A stretch of 64,000 nt of DNA from DASQZK01 sp963764345 (GCA_963764345.1 CAVXSF010000033.1:9868-73867); one strand, 5' to 3'. Counted from the first letter of the stretch, positions 9,719 to 20,371 are shown. A program made the numbers and translations. Notes: generated by a model not told the origin, from the sequence alone.

Positions 9719-10927
9719 TCACATTGATATAATATACCTGGATTCTACAGACCCGTCTGAATAAATAATCCTGATCAGTTTTAAGCCTTTTCCCCCGAAG
9801 GGCAAATAAACCAAACCCGTTGCTGAGGTATGGTTTCCTGCTACGATTTTCTCTATCGTCCCTGAGACGGAGTAAATAATGACCCTATCTATCGCATTAT
9901 CCGAGCTAATATTCAAATGACCGGAGCTCGGATTGGGATAAACAAGTGTCGCACCGGATTTGGAAGACGGGGAAGATTTGGTGGCATCCACGGGGTAGAA
10001 TCCGATATCCGCAAGGAAGGATTTCATAAAAAAGAGGCAATAGATGAAATCGCGATGACCTGGTCCGCTTTTATTTTCGTTGTAATTCCCAAAACCGTGG
10101 CCCCTGCCGTCGAAGATAAATAGCCGGTCGTAGCCGTTCATTGCATGATAAGCCGAATCCCATGCAATCATGCCTGTCAACGGAGCCAGCTTGTCAGCGG
10201 AGCCGCTCATGACCAGTGAAGGTATGTTCCGGCAAGATGAATCAACATGCTGAAGCGGTGACAATGTAAGCCAATCGTCGCCCAGAAGATTATGCCCGTC
10301 GAGCCATCCTTCTTCTGACAGGTCAAATACAGGGTTTTGGAGGATCAACGCATCGGGAATCGAAGATATATCAAAATTTTCATTCGGATCTTCTACCCCT
10401 TTGATAAAGGCAGTTGATGCAGCCAGCTGCCCTCCGGCACTCATCCCCGCGGCAACGATACGGTTCGCGTCGATATTCAGCACTGCGGCATGTTGACGGA
10501 TGTACCGTATGGCTGCTTTAGCATCCTGAACTTCATCATAGGGAGTAACGGCAGAAGAATCATCAAATACCCGGTACTTTACAGCCATGGTAGTGAAGCC
10601 CAGACCGGAAAGATACCAGGCATATTGCTTATACTGATTCAGAGCCCTGGTCTGCCACCCCCCTCCATGAAAAAAAACGATACAGGAATGAGCATCACCA
10701 GCGGTTTTACTATCGAAAATACTAAGGGTCAGCTCAATCCAACCCAGATCCCGGTAGGTTACAACCTTATCCCACCCGGGGACGTTATCTAAACCGGCCG
10801 GATTAAAAGAAGCGAAAAATGCTATCGCCTGTGGATCATTCGCAAATATAGAATCCGCATCATATCCCTGTGGAAATAATGGAAGGCTAATTTGCACCAA
10901 CAGAATGTACAGACAAATTTTCATCAT
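9719..10927 (-). CDS. T9SS-secreted alpha/beta hydrolase (feruloyl-esterase/carboxylesterase type)
   Basis: The 402-residue protein has a signal peptide (MMKICLYILLVQISLPLFPQ). The alpha/beta-hydrolase core shows the oxyanion motif FFHGGGWQ, the nucleophile elbow GMSAGG (Ser in the centre), and late acid and His motifs (SGSADKLAP, GRGHGFG). The spacing fits the BD-FAE/dienelactone-like esterases that remove acyl groups (feruloyl or acetyl) from plant glycans. The C-terminus is a T9SS sorting domain (VYPNPSSGHLNIS). It lies in the leftward run between the CBM protein and the ADP-ribosylglycohydrolase-like gene. The exact acyl substrate is unknown. Confidence 0.82.
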   Translation of the reverse strand: MMKICLYILLVQISLPLFPQGYDADSIFANDPQAIAFFASFNPAGLDNVPGWDKVVTYRDLGWIELTLSIFDSKTAGDAHSCIVFFHGGGWQTRALNQYKQYAWYLSGLGFTTMAVKYRVFDDSSAVTPYDEVQDAKAAIRYIRQHAAVLNIDANRIVAAGMSAGGQLAASTAFIKGVEDPNENFDISSIPDALILQNPVFDLSEEGWLDGHNLLGDDWLTLSPLQHVDSSCRNIPSLVMSGSADKLAPLTGMIAWDSAYHAMNGYDRLFIFDGRGHGFGNYNENKSGPGHRDFIYCLFFMKSFLADIGFYPVDATKSSPSSKSGATLVYPNPSSGHLNISSDNAIDRVIIYSVSGTIEKIVAGNHTSATGLVYLPFGGKGLKLIRIIYSDGSVESRYIISM

Positions 10928-11005
10928 TTGTTCAGATATTTTATTCAGTCAGGGTTATCAATACTGACCTGCATAAATGGGTTTCATGCAATCCACTGCA
11001 GGTTC

Positions 11006-12556
11006 CTAAAATTTAATTTCGTAAGGTTTGTCATCATAGATCACCGCATATTCCAGTTCAATATGGGCGTAATCGGAAGGATTTAAAATTTTAATTACGA
11101 CCTTATGTTTACCTCTTGGGAGCTGGTATTTCCAGAACGGGGTAAATCTCCTCTGATTGGTTGCAGTAGGAAGTTTAGCCTTCTCAACCAGTTTACCATC
11201 GATATACATTTCGGTATTAAACACGTAGTTCCTGGGACCGTAATCGGTTATATTCGGGGGGCCGGCAAGGGCAAAACCAATGCCTTCGAATTCGAAGCTG
11301 ATCTGGTCCCTGGTTTGTACCGGGATAATCCGGGCTACCGGATAATGGCCTTCAAAGGATACTTCAAGGGGTACGGTTTTAGGTTTCTGAAACTGGATCA
11401 CCACATTATCCTCATTCACTTTACCTCCGTTTCTGAGGATCATCTTCTCAGCATGTCTGAATGACATATCGTATGCATCAGTCAGCGATATCTTTGTGCC
11501 CATGAATGGTATGTTTTCCACTTTATCCAGTCCCTGCGTCCAGAAAGCTGGAATTTTTTTAAACCCTACAATGGCTGCCAGTACTCCTCCTGCTGACCCG
11601 GGATTACAGTCGGCGTCATCCCCGCAACGGGTAGCTATTTCGTAGGTCCGGGTAAAATCGCCGTGTCCGTACAGCAATCCCGTAACAACATGTGCAGCAT
11701 TGATTTTGGCATCGATATCGAATGGTTCAAATACCCCTAAAGGCGAGCCTATGTCTGAGGCCCATTTACGGTTAGTTTTGTACCAGTTTGTTTTCCAGTC
11801 GTCAGGGTTTTCATCGTACCACTTCAATACATCATTAATGCACCGGGCAAATTTACTTTCTGAAGGAATCGCCGACACTGCCTCCCTGATGATAGGCTCA
11901 ATATCATCGATACTGCCGGATACCAGGGCAAGGGAATAGAGACCTGCCATGAATACCCCTCCGTAATATCCGTCACCATAATTCATGATGTGTCCGACTT
12001 TATCACATATCTGTAAGGCTGAATTTGTCATGCCCGGAGACATGATTCCCGCAAAGTCGGCTTCAATCTGGAAATCGATATCGTCGGCACATGGATTATT
12101 CAGCCAGTAACCCGATTCCGGGGGTTTTAGCCCGTTAAGGATATTATAACGGGCCGTCTGGTTGGCAAACCACAGTTTATAATCGGCTTGCGCAAACGAT
12201 TCCGCAAACGTCATCGCTGGTGCATCGATGCCATGATCTTCAATGACCTGCATAAAGGTAAGGTCCATATATACATCATCATAGGTTCCCGGTCGCTCCC
12301 GGTATTCAACGGCCATGGATGAGTCATTCCAGGCCAGCTTATGATAGTCCCTGATCATGGTTGAATTGTACTTAAATTCCGAAGGAACGCCAAAGGTGAC
12401 CCCAATGGTCTGTGCCGCCCAGGCACCTTTGATCTTATCTTTCAGTACATCTTTGGAAATGGTGATGGTATTGCCCGTTTTTGTCATCCCGTTGTTCTGG
12501 GCATAAGCGATACCTCCAAAGGCAATGATTGCAAATAAGAGAACCAAAGTTTTCAT
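11006..12556 (-). CDS. Exported ADP-ribosylglycohydrolase-family protein
   Basis: The 516-residue protein has a signal peptide (MKTLVLLFAIIAFGGIAYAQ). The helical ADP-ribosylglycohydrolase fold is shown by GAWAAQTIGVTFGVPSE near the start, DDVYMDLTFMQVIEDHG, and the metal-binding motif CGDDADCNPGSAGGVL. About 130 extra residues at the C-terminus look like a beta-rich domain. Characterised relatives hydrolyse N- or O-glycosidic ADP-ribose bonds, but exported members in Bacteroidota carbohydrate loci are not characterised. Ribokinase and a GRP-type sugar permease are in the same gene run, so a released ribose-like sugar is a reasonable guess. Confidence 0.83.
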   Translation of the reverse strand: MKTLVLLFAIIAFGGIAYAQNNGMTKTGNTITISKDVLKDKIKGAWAAQTIGVTFGVPSEFKYNSTMIRDYHKLAWNDSSMAVEYRERPGTYDDVYMDLTFMQVIEDHGIDAPAMTFAESFAQADYKLWFANQTARYNILNGLKPPESGYWLNNPCADDIDFQIEADFAGIMSPGMTNSALQICDKVGHIMNYGDGYYGGVFMAGLYSLALVSGSIDDIEPIIREAVSAIPSESKFARCINDVLKWYDENPDDWKTNWYKTNRKWASDIGSPLGVFEPFDIDAKINAAHVVTGLLYGHGDFTRTYEIATRCGDDADCNPGSAGGVLAAIVGFKKIPAFWTQGLDKVENIPFMGTKISLTDAYDMSFRHAEKMILRNGGKVNEDNVVIQFQKPKTVPLEVSFEGHYPVARIIPVQTRDQISFEFEGIGFALAGPPNITDYGPRNYVFNTEMYIDGKLVEKAKLPTATNQRRFTPFWKYQLPRGKHKVVIKILNPSDYAHIELEYAVIYDDKPYEIKF

Positions 12557-12629
12557 AGCATGTCATTTTTTCAACACCGTCGGACTTTCCTGCAAAAGAG
12601 AACATATCTTCACAGTCAGCGTTCAGTGA

Positions 12630-15248
12630 TTATTGTTTAATAAATTTCATCGTATGATCCTCGTCGAGAACAAGAATATAAAGGCCGGGATTGAGTGAAG
12701 ACACTACAATAGACGTCCCTTTTCCAGCCAATAATAGGTTTCCGGTAGCACTATAAACCATGTATCGCGCTGAAGGTTTACTTCCGGTGATAAATAATAT
12801 ATCCGATACGGGGTTAGGATAAATCCCTATGATTTTCCCCGGGATGTTCACCGGCACATAAGTATCGGGGTTTTCAGCCTCCGGCAAAAACACAGGTGTT
12901 TCAAGGTATTGTGTCTGCATCCCTGTCACGGTTAACCAGTCCGGGGGGCCGATCTGAACATCATCGATGTACATCACGGCATTCAGGTTAAAGCCACGGA
13001 GTTTCAGTTGGTAATGACCTGACAAATCATGATCGATTGTTCTCGTAAAACTGTAGCCGGCCCAGTCGCGTGTAAGTGAAGCTTCACCGAACAGGAGGGT
13101 ATCCAGGTTGTCGGCGTCCTGAATAAACGGGATCAGCCTTGCCCCGGAAATATTGGCTTTTGCCATGAACCGGATGGTCACCGTATTGCCAAGGCTCAAA
13201 TGGAATTTCTCATTATCCTGAATAACGTATGATTCATCGCCACCAAGGTCTGTGACCACAGATTTGAGTCCCGCGGAGCTATCCACACCGGTTTCGGGAT
13301 CCAGCCTGACAATAAGGTTTGTATTTCCCGGTACCGCTACCCATCCTCCACTTTCCATATCTCCGTTCGTGATATAATTGGTATTGGTCAGCAATTGATG
13401 GTTGAACACGACACTGTCAAAAACGAAACCACTGAGGAATTCATCCGGGTCTTCTCCCTTGATCTCATTCACGAAACTTGTGTTCATCGGCATTTGTACA
13501 TTCCAGTTCTTCATCACCAGACCGTGAATGTGATCATGTGAATATGGATCGGGAGTGATCTTGAATACTTTGGGAATGGGATTTTCGGTCACGACATCCT
13601 CTATGAGCCAGTTTTCCTGGAGGTCTGATTTTCCGGGGCTTTTATAGTGATTTCCAACATCACACAACAAGGCGGAATTGAAGCCGGGCTTGTCCCATTC
13701 CGCATGAAGTACATCAATCCTGCTGAGCCTGACCCCCCTGGAGGTTGAGCCTCCGACAGCGCCGCCCCAGCTCATCTGAATAATACCCCCATTGTCAAGC
13801 TGCCAGACAACGATATCCGACCATGTTATCGAATCGCGGTAAACTTTTATGGCGTCATCATTGGCCCAGACGAAACATTTGGATACCGAAGAGCCTGCAT
13901 ATGCGGCAATCCCGTCACAGTTCCAGACCCAGCCTCCGACTACTTTGGTATAATTCACCGTATTATGAGTACCAATCAGCCTGACCGCGAAATATTTCGG
14001 ATCGGCAATAACCAGCCCTTCAAGTGTAATATTGTTACTTCCGTTAATAGCTTCCACACAATGGGACACCCTGTAGTTGAGCCGGGCAGAAGAAAGCACA
14101 CCCCTGCCGAAGATCCTGACGCCGGGGTTTCCGTCCATGACCAGCGTGCCATATACCCAGGATCCATCTTCAAAATAGACGTTCTTTATATGGAACGGGA
14201 CGTGAAAAACACCAATGTCATGAATTCCCTTTTTAAAATAAATACCGGTGAAGGATGCAGGAATATCAGACACATCTGCGGCAGTTGCCTCATTCAGAAC
14301 CAGATAAGAAGGATCGGCCGTATCGGGAATATCCGTTTCAGGCGGATCGGCAAAAAGGAGGAGCCCATTTTTGTAGCCGTTTTCCCCAACCTCGACGGAA
14401 TATTGAGCAGGTTCCCTGATAGTAAAAGTGATCAAATCCCCGTTCACAGTCGGAGTTACGCCATACCTGGAAGGCAGGATCCTTACAGTCTGTCCGCTGA
14501 CCGGCACTTTCCCTGTATCGGTAATCCGCACCTGGACCGTAACCGGATCATCGACCGTAAATTTGGCCCAGTTTATTGTCCTGCCTGCAAATATGCCCAA
14601 CGGGGTTTGATCTTTTGTGGACATTCCCTGGTATCCCGGAGAATAAACCGGACAAGCATGCCTGAAAACATTGAGGCGCCGCAGGGAGTCATCCTGACCG
14701 ATACTAACATCATAAATGTCGGACTGAGGAACTCCGCCATATTCATCAGGTCCAATCCTTACATTATCGATCGAGATGGTTCCGGTGTTGTATCCTCTGA
14801 ATTTGACTTTATAGTTATCGGATGATGCTGTGGATATTACTGCCGTGAAACTGTATTGTTTCCAGTCGGTGGAAAGATAAGCATCACCAAAATTCATCCA
14901 TTCGAGGTTATCCGATTCCTGTATCCAGGGTTGCAGTCTCAGTCCTTCAACAGTACTCTTTGCCTGGAAACTGACGGAAATGAGGACATTCTGATCCAGG
15001 TGAAACACATCTTCACAACGGATAATATAATAGGTATCGCCTCCCATATCGTTAATTACGGATACCATGGCCGTACTGCCATCCATGCCCTGGCCGGCTT
15101 CAAAGGTACTGGCAAGATCGGTATTTCGCGGCACGTCCGCCCAACCTCCGTTCTCCATATCTCCCGAACTGATCAGGTCAGATGTCTGGGCCATCAAAGC
15201 CGTTCCCTGCATGATGACAAGGATGAGGTAAAGTAAAATTTTCACCAT
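12630..15248 (-). CDS. T9SS-secreted right-handed beta-helix glycosidase (GH49/GH28-like) with duplicated CBM domains
   Basis: I place the start at 15248, where MVKILLYLILVIMQGTALMAQ is a good signal peptide; an upstream in-frame start at 15293 adds 15 unlikely residues. A jelly-roll CBM-like domain (GDMENGGWADVP to SIDNVRIGP) comes first. A beta-sandwich and beta-helix catalytic region follows (GIFAGRTINWAKF, GVFHVPFHIKNVYFEDGSW, WNCDGIAAYAGSS, ANDDAIKVYRD), close to GH49 dextranase/isopullulanase architecture, with Asp-rich helix turns as candidate catalytic residues. Then a second copy of the CBM (GDMESGGWVAVP to YIDDVQIGP) and a T9SS tail (IYPNPVSDILFITG). Length is 872 residues. Family assignment between GH49 and GH28-like is by eye. 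Confidence 0.78.
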   Translation of the reverse strand: MVKILLYLILVIMQGTALMAQTSDLISSGDMENGGWADVPRNTDLASTFEAGQGMDGSTAMVSVINDMGGDTYYIIRCEDVFHLDQNVLISVSFQAKSTVEGLRLQPWIQESDNLEWMNFGDAYLSTDWKQYSFTAVISTASSDNYKVKFRGYNTGTISIDNVRIGPDEYGGVPQSDIYDVSIGQDDSLRRLNVFRHACPVYSPGYQGMSTKDQTPLGIFAGRTINWAKFTVDDPVTVQVRITDTGKVPVSGQTVRILPSRYGVTPTVNGDLITFTIREPAQYSVEVGENGYKNGLLLFADPPETDIPDTADPSYLVLNEATAADVSDIPASFTGIYFKKGIHDIGVFHVPFHIKNVYFEDGSWVYGTLVMDGNPGVRIFGRGVLSSARLNYRVSHCVEAINGSNNITLEGLVIADPKYFAVRLIGTHNTVNYTKVVGGWVWNCDGIAAYAGSSVSKCFVWANDDAIKVYRDSITWSDIVVWQLDNGGIIQMSWGGAVGGSTSRGVRLSRIDVLHAEWDKPGFNSALLCDVGNHYKSPGKSDLQENWLIEDVVTENPIPKVFKITPDPYSHDHIHGLVMKNWNVQMPMNTSFVNEIKGEDPDEFLSGFVFDSVVFNHQLLTNTNYITNGDMESGGWVAVPGNTNLIVRLDPETGVDSSAGLKSVVTDLGGDESYVIQDNEKFHLSLGNTVTIRFMAKANISGARLIPFIQDADNLDTLLFGEASLTRDWAGYSFTRTIDHDLSGHYQLKLRGFNLNAVMYIDDVQIGPPDWLTVTGMQTQYLETPVFLPEAENPDTYVPVNIPGKIIGIYPNPVSDILFITGSKPSARYMVYSATGNLLLAGKGTSIVVSSLNPGLYILVLDEDHTMKFIKQ

Positions 15249-15302
15249 TCTGTTACTTGTTTTGTACTTCGTTAAAGCCGGTACGTCCGGCATCTCTCTG
15301 TT

Positions 15303-16283
15303 TTAAAATTCAACATGTCTGAAAACAAATTCCTGATCGGGGGTAGTTTTGTATTGCCGCAGATAAGGTGACCAAGTTTTCACCGAGATAATGGAATCGG
15401 CTGTGTTAATAAAAACTTCTCTGAGAAAACCGTCACCCCCGTGTTCTGTACCCTGAACCCCGCACTGGTAATTGGCCAGCATCTGGTAAACAGGGTTCCC
15501 GTGGATTCCAATACTGACCAATCTTCCCGTCCCGCTGTTTACCACATGACCACTGAAAACAAGAAGTACATCCGGATATTTGCCAACGAGTTTCTGCCAC
15601 ATCTGCTCCCCGTTATTCACGTCTCCCTTCAGGGTATCTTTTCCAATAGGATAGTCCTGCGGCAAGCCTGAGTGCCCGGGTTTAGAACCCATGCGTGAAT
15701 TGTCAGAGTAAAGGTAGGCATGAGTATTGATGATCACTTTATATCCCGGGTGATTTTCAATAACCTTACCGGCCCATTCAAGTACTTTTGTTCTCGGACC
15801 AAACTCAAGGGACAGGATGAGCCATTTATAGCCGCCGGCCTTAAAAGTATGCCAGGTATTATCCATTTTTCCCTTTTCAAAGACGCCCCCAAAGGTGGGT
15901 TGTTTGCTATACTTGCTATACGGAAGAAACTGGTTCATCAGGTCGGTATTTCTGGAATTTGTCCTGCCACTATCACCCATATCGTGATTTCCGTCAACGA
16001 AGGTAAAAGGGACTTTGCCATCCATCAGACTGAATGCCCCGGCCGCGATTTTCCATTCACCCGGCGTATTATGATCCGTGATGTCGCCCTGCTGGAGTAC
16101 GAACGTAATATCCCCGGCATGGTCTGCGATCCATGAAGTCTGAGAACGGAAAATCTCCGGGTAACGGTCTGTATAGCACTGTGTATCGGGAAGCAGGACA
16201 AGCATAAAAGTTTTATTCTTCCCGGAGCAGGAAGACAAGCTGCTTACAATCAATAGAAAGCAAAATTTCTGAAATGCCTTCAT
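15303..16283 (-). CDS. Calcineurin-like metallophosphoesterase lipoprotein
   Basis: The 326-residue protein has a lipobox (SLSSC, Cys19). Metallophosphoesterase motifs appear in order: LPDTQCYTDRYP, QQGDITDHNTPGEW, VDGNHDMGD, INTHAYLYSD and FSGHVVNSGTG, supplying the Asp/His/Asn ligands of a two-metal centre. Members of this exported group are common in carbohydrate loci, but their substrate is usually unknown. The gene sits 54 bp downstream of... the DUF4838 gene side and 54 bp upstream of the beta-helix gene start on the same strand, consistent with cotranscription. Confidence 0.85.
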   Translation of the reverse strand: MKAFQKFCFLLIVSSLSSCSGKNKTFMLVLLPDTQCYTDRYPEIFRSQTSWIADHAGDITFVLQQGDITDHNTPGEWKIAAGAFSLMDGKVPFTFVDGNHDMGDSGRTNSRNTDLMNQFLPYSKYSKQPTFGGVFEKGKMDNTWHTFKAGGYKWLILSLEFGPRTKVLEWAGKVIENHPGYKVIINTHAYLYSDNSRMGSKPGHSGLPQDYPIGKDTLKGDVNNGEQMWQKLVGKYPDVLLVFSGHVVNSGTGRLVSIGIHGNPVYQMLANYQCGVQGTEHGGDGFLREVFINTADSIISVKTWSPYLRQYKTTPDQEFVFRHVEF

Positions 16284-16310
16284 TTAGACAATTTTAAGGT
16301 ATAGAGTATT

Positions 16311-18147
16311 TTATATTTCATAATGTTTTTCAAGATAGGAAATATCCTCCTTTTCATCATATATCAGGAGACCTTCATCGCGGTGATGGGACTGAAAAGT
16401 TCTCAGATCGTCCAGTAGTTTAATCATCCTGTCTTCGGGTGCCTTTTCCGCTCTTGCCTCCTGGATTCTGAAGTCCAACTGAGCATACCTGAGCATCAGC
16501 ATCAGGCCGGAGAAATTACCAGAAGCCTCAGGATCTGGCATCTGATTGTGCTTTTCGCAACTCTTCTTCCACAATCCCTGTTCTCTTTTCAGCCTCCTGA
16601 ATCACGCTGGCCGGTTTAAGTGAAGAATTGCGGATATTGCCAAAAAAACGTACCGTTTGCTCCAGAAGGCTATAGGCTGTCCTGGCCTGCTCCCATCCCG
16701 TATCGTATCTTCCCCTGCAAAACACCGTGATCAGTGAATCGACATTTGTCCAGGGATCCCATTCCAGCTTTCCAAGTATAAAATGGTTCAATTCATAAGT
16801 GAACCAGTCTCCCGGCTCTGCATAGCATGAAATGCCCTGCAGGGGAAGTTTAGCATACCAGATGAGATCTGCCTGCATATAATGCGGGATAATGTTTGGG
16901 AGTGATTTCCATGCGTACTTGCGATAGTATGTATAGATACCGATATCACCCCCGAACGTCTCCCTCCATCTCAGGATGGCAGCGGCATAGAGTCTGTTCT
17001 CTGCCGAAAGGGTATCAAAAATCTGTTTTTCAAAGTTTTGATTGATCGGGCAGATATCCACCATGATGTCCCGGTTTAATGCAGCGGGTTCAAGGGTCTT
17101 TGCAAAGGCAATGGTTTCCAGCCTAACAGCAGATCTGCTTTCCGCAAGGGCTTTCCTTACCTTTTCCAGGAATGCGGCCTGCAATGCCGGCGGCGTTAAA
17201 GAATCTACTCTCTCAACAAGGCTCCAGCGGGCAACATCGGGAGGCCAGAGGTCAAAAATATCAATTTCAGGATGGCTGCTAACATAAGACAGGAAATTAT
17301 CATTGAAGAAACTTACAGCCTCAGGATTATCCGTATTGAATACCACATTCTCTGCTTCCGAAGGCCGGCCATTTTTATCTTTCCCGAACCAGCCGGGATG
17401 ATCCTTGAAAATTTTTCCCCCGTTCATGCCGGCATTTAAAAAATTCTGGTAACCATGCTGTCCGACTTCTATAACGATCCCCCTTTTTTGTATTTCAGGT
17501 ATGAGGCTTCTGTAATTATCCCACATCGTCCTTCCCTTATGGTGCATATTCATCGGCACCATGAGGGTATTCAGCCTGTTCTTGGCCATCCAGTCGATCA
17601 TTTTATTCAAGGATGCAGTATCGGTGGTTTTTCCTTCAGCCACGTCCAGTTTCCGGTATGTAAAAACAGGATGCCTCCTGACGGATATATTTGCAGGAAA
17701 AGACAGGTTGGCAGCCCTGGGGATGATCTCGGCACGTCCGTCATAGAAATGAAAATCCGGAGCAAGCCAATGGCATCCGCACATTTCAAGAAAATCGTAT
17801 ACTGCATACAGGACAGACCGGTCAGAATTCCCGGCAAGGGTGATATTACGGGAACCGGAAATAATGGAATAAGAATCTCCGGAGAGTGAACTGTCATATA
17901 CAAGAGAAATGACAGGTCCCAAAATGTCTTTGATGTCAGTATTTAACTTAAATGTCGCTCCTGTAATCTGACCAAGGTATTTCGCAAGTTCATCTGCTGC
18001 AAAAATCTGTGATTCCGAACGAGGTGAATTCAGAACAATTGAAAATGGGGTTTTCCCGTTCCCGGCAAGCCGGATTTCTCCCCTGTCAAGGCTGCAAGCC
18101 TGAATGACCAGAAGACAGATAAAAATGATGAACGGCGTTATCCTCAT
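16311..18147 (-). pseudogene. DUF4838 glycosidase-like lipoprotein, one-base frameshift near the 3' end
   Basis: The start MRITPFIIFICLLVIQAC gives a lipoprotein. Residues 30-130 (NSPRSESQIFAADELAKYLG) resemble the N-terminal domain of alpha-glucuronidases and GH20-like enzymes; the DUF4838 domain follows (RKLDVAEGKTTDTASLNKM, DIFDLWPPDVARWS). After VEEELRKAQ the frame hits a stop at 16528. A second frame continues as PDPEASGNFSGLMLMLRYAQ to a stop at 16311, a helical end that suits DUF4838 proteins. One extra base between about 16531 and 16575 explains the break. Function is unproven; relatives sit in plant- and algal-glycan loci. An alternative is a separate 87-residue gene, but that would need a TTG start inside this one. 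Confidence 0.72.
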
Positions 18148-18401
18148 CTTGTGCTACATTTTTACAAGCCGGCAATAATTTTTGCCTGTGCCTGACGATT
18201 TACTTACTGATGGATCCATGTTACGCCGGATAAATGAAATTTTTAACTTTACCCGGCTCTGCCTGCTTCTTCCAATCAACTCATACAGGCCTCTCCTTTC
18301 CTGTCATCTGTCCATCCTTCTTTTCGACGGTGATCGTCCCGGCCGAAAACCCCGGAAACTCCCATCCATTGGATGGTTTTGGAACCACTGCCACACCCCT
18401 C
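18148..18401. other. Intergenic region with an unexplained open stretch
   Basis: On the minus strand, about 18285-18400, an open frame reads GVAVVPKPSNGWEFPGFSAG and on to EKKDGQMTGKERPV before a stop. It has protein-like composition but no start, and I recognise no family. It may be a decayed extension of the GH127 gene or of a lost neighbour. Confidence 0.3.
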
Positions 18402-20336
18402 CTATTGACTTATCGCATCCTGAACCCAGGTAAGTCTCCAGGTTCCGGGTGTTCTTCCCCCAGCTTCAAAGTAGGGAAGAAATTCTATTTCACCGTTATT
18501 CCCTGTCTTCAGGATATACCGTGTGCCCTGAAATTTCCCTTCCGTTTTAACCGGGATGAAAAGAGCTTCCGGGCCGCTACCTGACAGCGGGATCACTTTT
18601 TCCCTGTTTTCACCGTCAATCAAACCGTTTGTAGCATAAACCAGAGGTCCTCTGCTAAGAGAAAACCAGTCAACCCTGTAAATATCCTTCCTGCTTTGTG
18701 GTATAAGGGCAAACTCAGACCTGTGATGGACCTTCAGTCTGAAAGGGAAGGACAGTTCAATTTGGTCGTTCTTTTTCCAGACCCTGCTGATTTTGAAATA
18801 TTCTCCGCTTCCGGCAATGGCTGTATCCGGGATTTTCCCGTTGATCCTGACTGAGACAGTATCTGCCCAATCGGGGATCCTGAGGAAAAGCGGGAAGGAA
18901 CTACTTTTTTCGGGTGACACCGTAATACGTATATTCCCGTCAAAGGGGTACATGGTTTGCTGACTGATACTTACCCTGGTATTTTCAAGCATGATATCGG
19001 CGCTGCTCTCTGTGTACAGGTTGCAGGATATCCCATTCTCTCTCAAGCCATAAATCGATCCGGCTACATCTTCAAGGGCCATGGCACCACTCGAAGGGCA
19101 GCAATCATTGAAATTAGCGGCATGTCTTCGACCGTTGACAAACGAATGATAACACCAGTTCACGCCATCGGGATAAGCGGCTCCGGAAAGTGCGTTAAAG
19201 GCCGTTTTTTCGATCTCCTGGGCGTAACAGGCGGATCCGGTCAGACTTAGGAGCTCCCTGTTCAGCTGGATCCAGGCCATGGAACTGCAGGTTTCCGTGA
19301 AGCCGTACGGGCTCCAGAATCCGGCCTTGTCAAAACATTCATAAAAATTACCAATTCCTCCCCAAGGCCCGCCACATATGGTCAGATGATCGTTGAGGAT
19401 TTCTTTCCAGGCATTCTCCACGGCTTTTAAGTAGGTAAGGTCGCCTGTGACAGCAACCAGGTCAGCTATAGCCTTCAGATTCCATATCACCTGGTATGCC
19501 TTGCCTTCACCCACCGTTGACATATCCCGGTTATGAAGCGCCGCAGGAATAAGCATTAAACCTTCCTTCTCATTCATTTCTTTGAGGATGAGTTTTGCGA
19601 AACTGAGATACCTCTCATCGCGGGTAAGCTTATATAATTCCACTACCGGGTCAAGGATGATGGTCGAAGAAATACCCTCCCGGGTTCCATAGTCTGTAAT
19701 ATTTTGTCTGCCGTCTCCAAACGTCTTGAGAAACAGTTCGCCTATCTTTTTCGCTGCATCCGAATAAACAGGATCAGGGTAAAAATGATTCACCTCGAGC
19801 AGACCCAGAACCATGTAGCTCTGATCCCATACATCCCAGGAGTGTTTGTGTGAAACCTTACTGTTGGTAAACCTGACTCCTGGTGAATAGGTACCGAGGT
19901 ACCCGTCAGGTTCCTGGTTGTCGACAAGGTAACCGGCTGTCTTAAGCAATAACGACTTCAGACCCGGATCATTTGTGCGGGCAACAGCCAGGGCAGTTGC
20001 GTACATCCATTTCCCGGCATGTTCACCATACCAGTCCGTCTTATTATGGTTCAGCCTTGCTTCCTTACTGAACATCGAAATGAGTTCACCGTCGTTCCAA
20101 TTTGGTAATTGCATCAGCCTGCCGGTTTCGCTTTGATGAAGTTCTTCTCCAAGGAATCCGCCAACAGTAATGTTTTCTGGAGAGATGAATTCAATACCGG
20201 CCAGGGTATCTGTTACAACCTTCTGCCCTGACACCCTCGGGTCGGAGATCATTGCCAAAAGAAGGACTAAGAGAATTCCTTCTGCCAATGTCTTACCCGT
20301 GGTACCCCCGAAAATAGATCTTACACTTCGTTTCAT
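18402..20336 (-). CDS. GH127-type beta-L-arabinofuranosidase (DUF1680)
   Basis: The 644-residue protein has an N-terminal hydrophobic segment (ILLVLLLAMI) and so is probably exported. The (alpha/alpha)6 barrel carries the GH127 zinc/nucleophile set: Glu348 and Cys350 in FTETCSSMAW, and Cys412-Cys413 in NDCCPSSGAM. These correspond to the Glu and three Cys that hold zinc and provide the nucleophilic cysteine in HypBA1. C-terminal beta-domains follow (FPLFLRIPDWAD, SRGPLVYATNG). GH127 and the related GH146 release L-arabinofuranose from plant glycans and glycoproteins. The gene lies downstream of the SusC2/SusD2 group after a hairpin at 20372-20407. Confidence 0.9.
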   Translation of the reverse strand: MKRSVRSIFGGTTGKTLAEGILLVLLLAMISDPRVSGQKVVTDTLAGIEFISPENITVGGFLGEELHQSETGRLMQLPNWNDGELISMFSKEARLNHNKTDWYGEHAGKWMYATALAVARTNDPGLKSLLLKTAGYLVDNQEPDGYLGTYSPGVRFTNSKVSHKHSWDVWDQSYMVLGLLEVNHFYPDPVYSDAAKKIGELFLKTFGDGRQNITDYGTREGISSTIILDPVVELYKLTRDERYLSFAKLILKEMNEKEGLMLIPAALHNRDMSTVGEGKAYQVIWNLKAIADLVAVTGDLTYLKAVENAWKEILNDHLTICGGPWGGIGNFYECFDKAGFWSPYGFTETCSSMAWIQLNRELLSLTGSACYAQEIEKTAFNALSGAAYPDGVNWCYHSFVNGRRHAANFNDCCPSSGAMALEDVAGSIYGLRENGISCNLYTESSADIMLENTRVSISQQTMYPFDGNIRITVSPEKSSSFPLFLRIPDWADTVSVRINGKIPDTAIAGSGEYFKISRVWKKNDQIELSFPFRLKVHHRSEFALIPQSRKDIYRVDWFSLSRGPLVYATNGLIDGENREKVIPLSGSGPEALFIPVKTEGKFQGTRYILKTGNNGEIEFLPYFEAGGRTPGTWRLTWVQDAISQ

Positions 20337-20371
20337 GATGGCTGTTTAATTAAGTTAACCAGGTATTCCGG

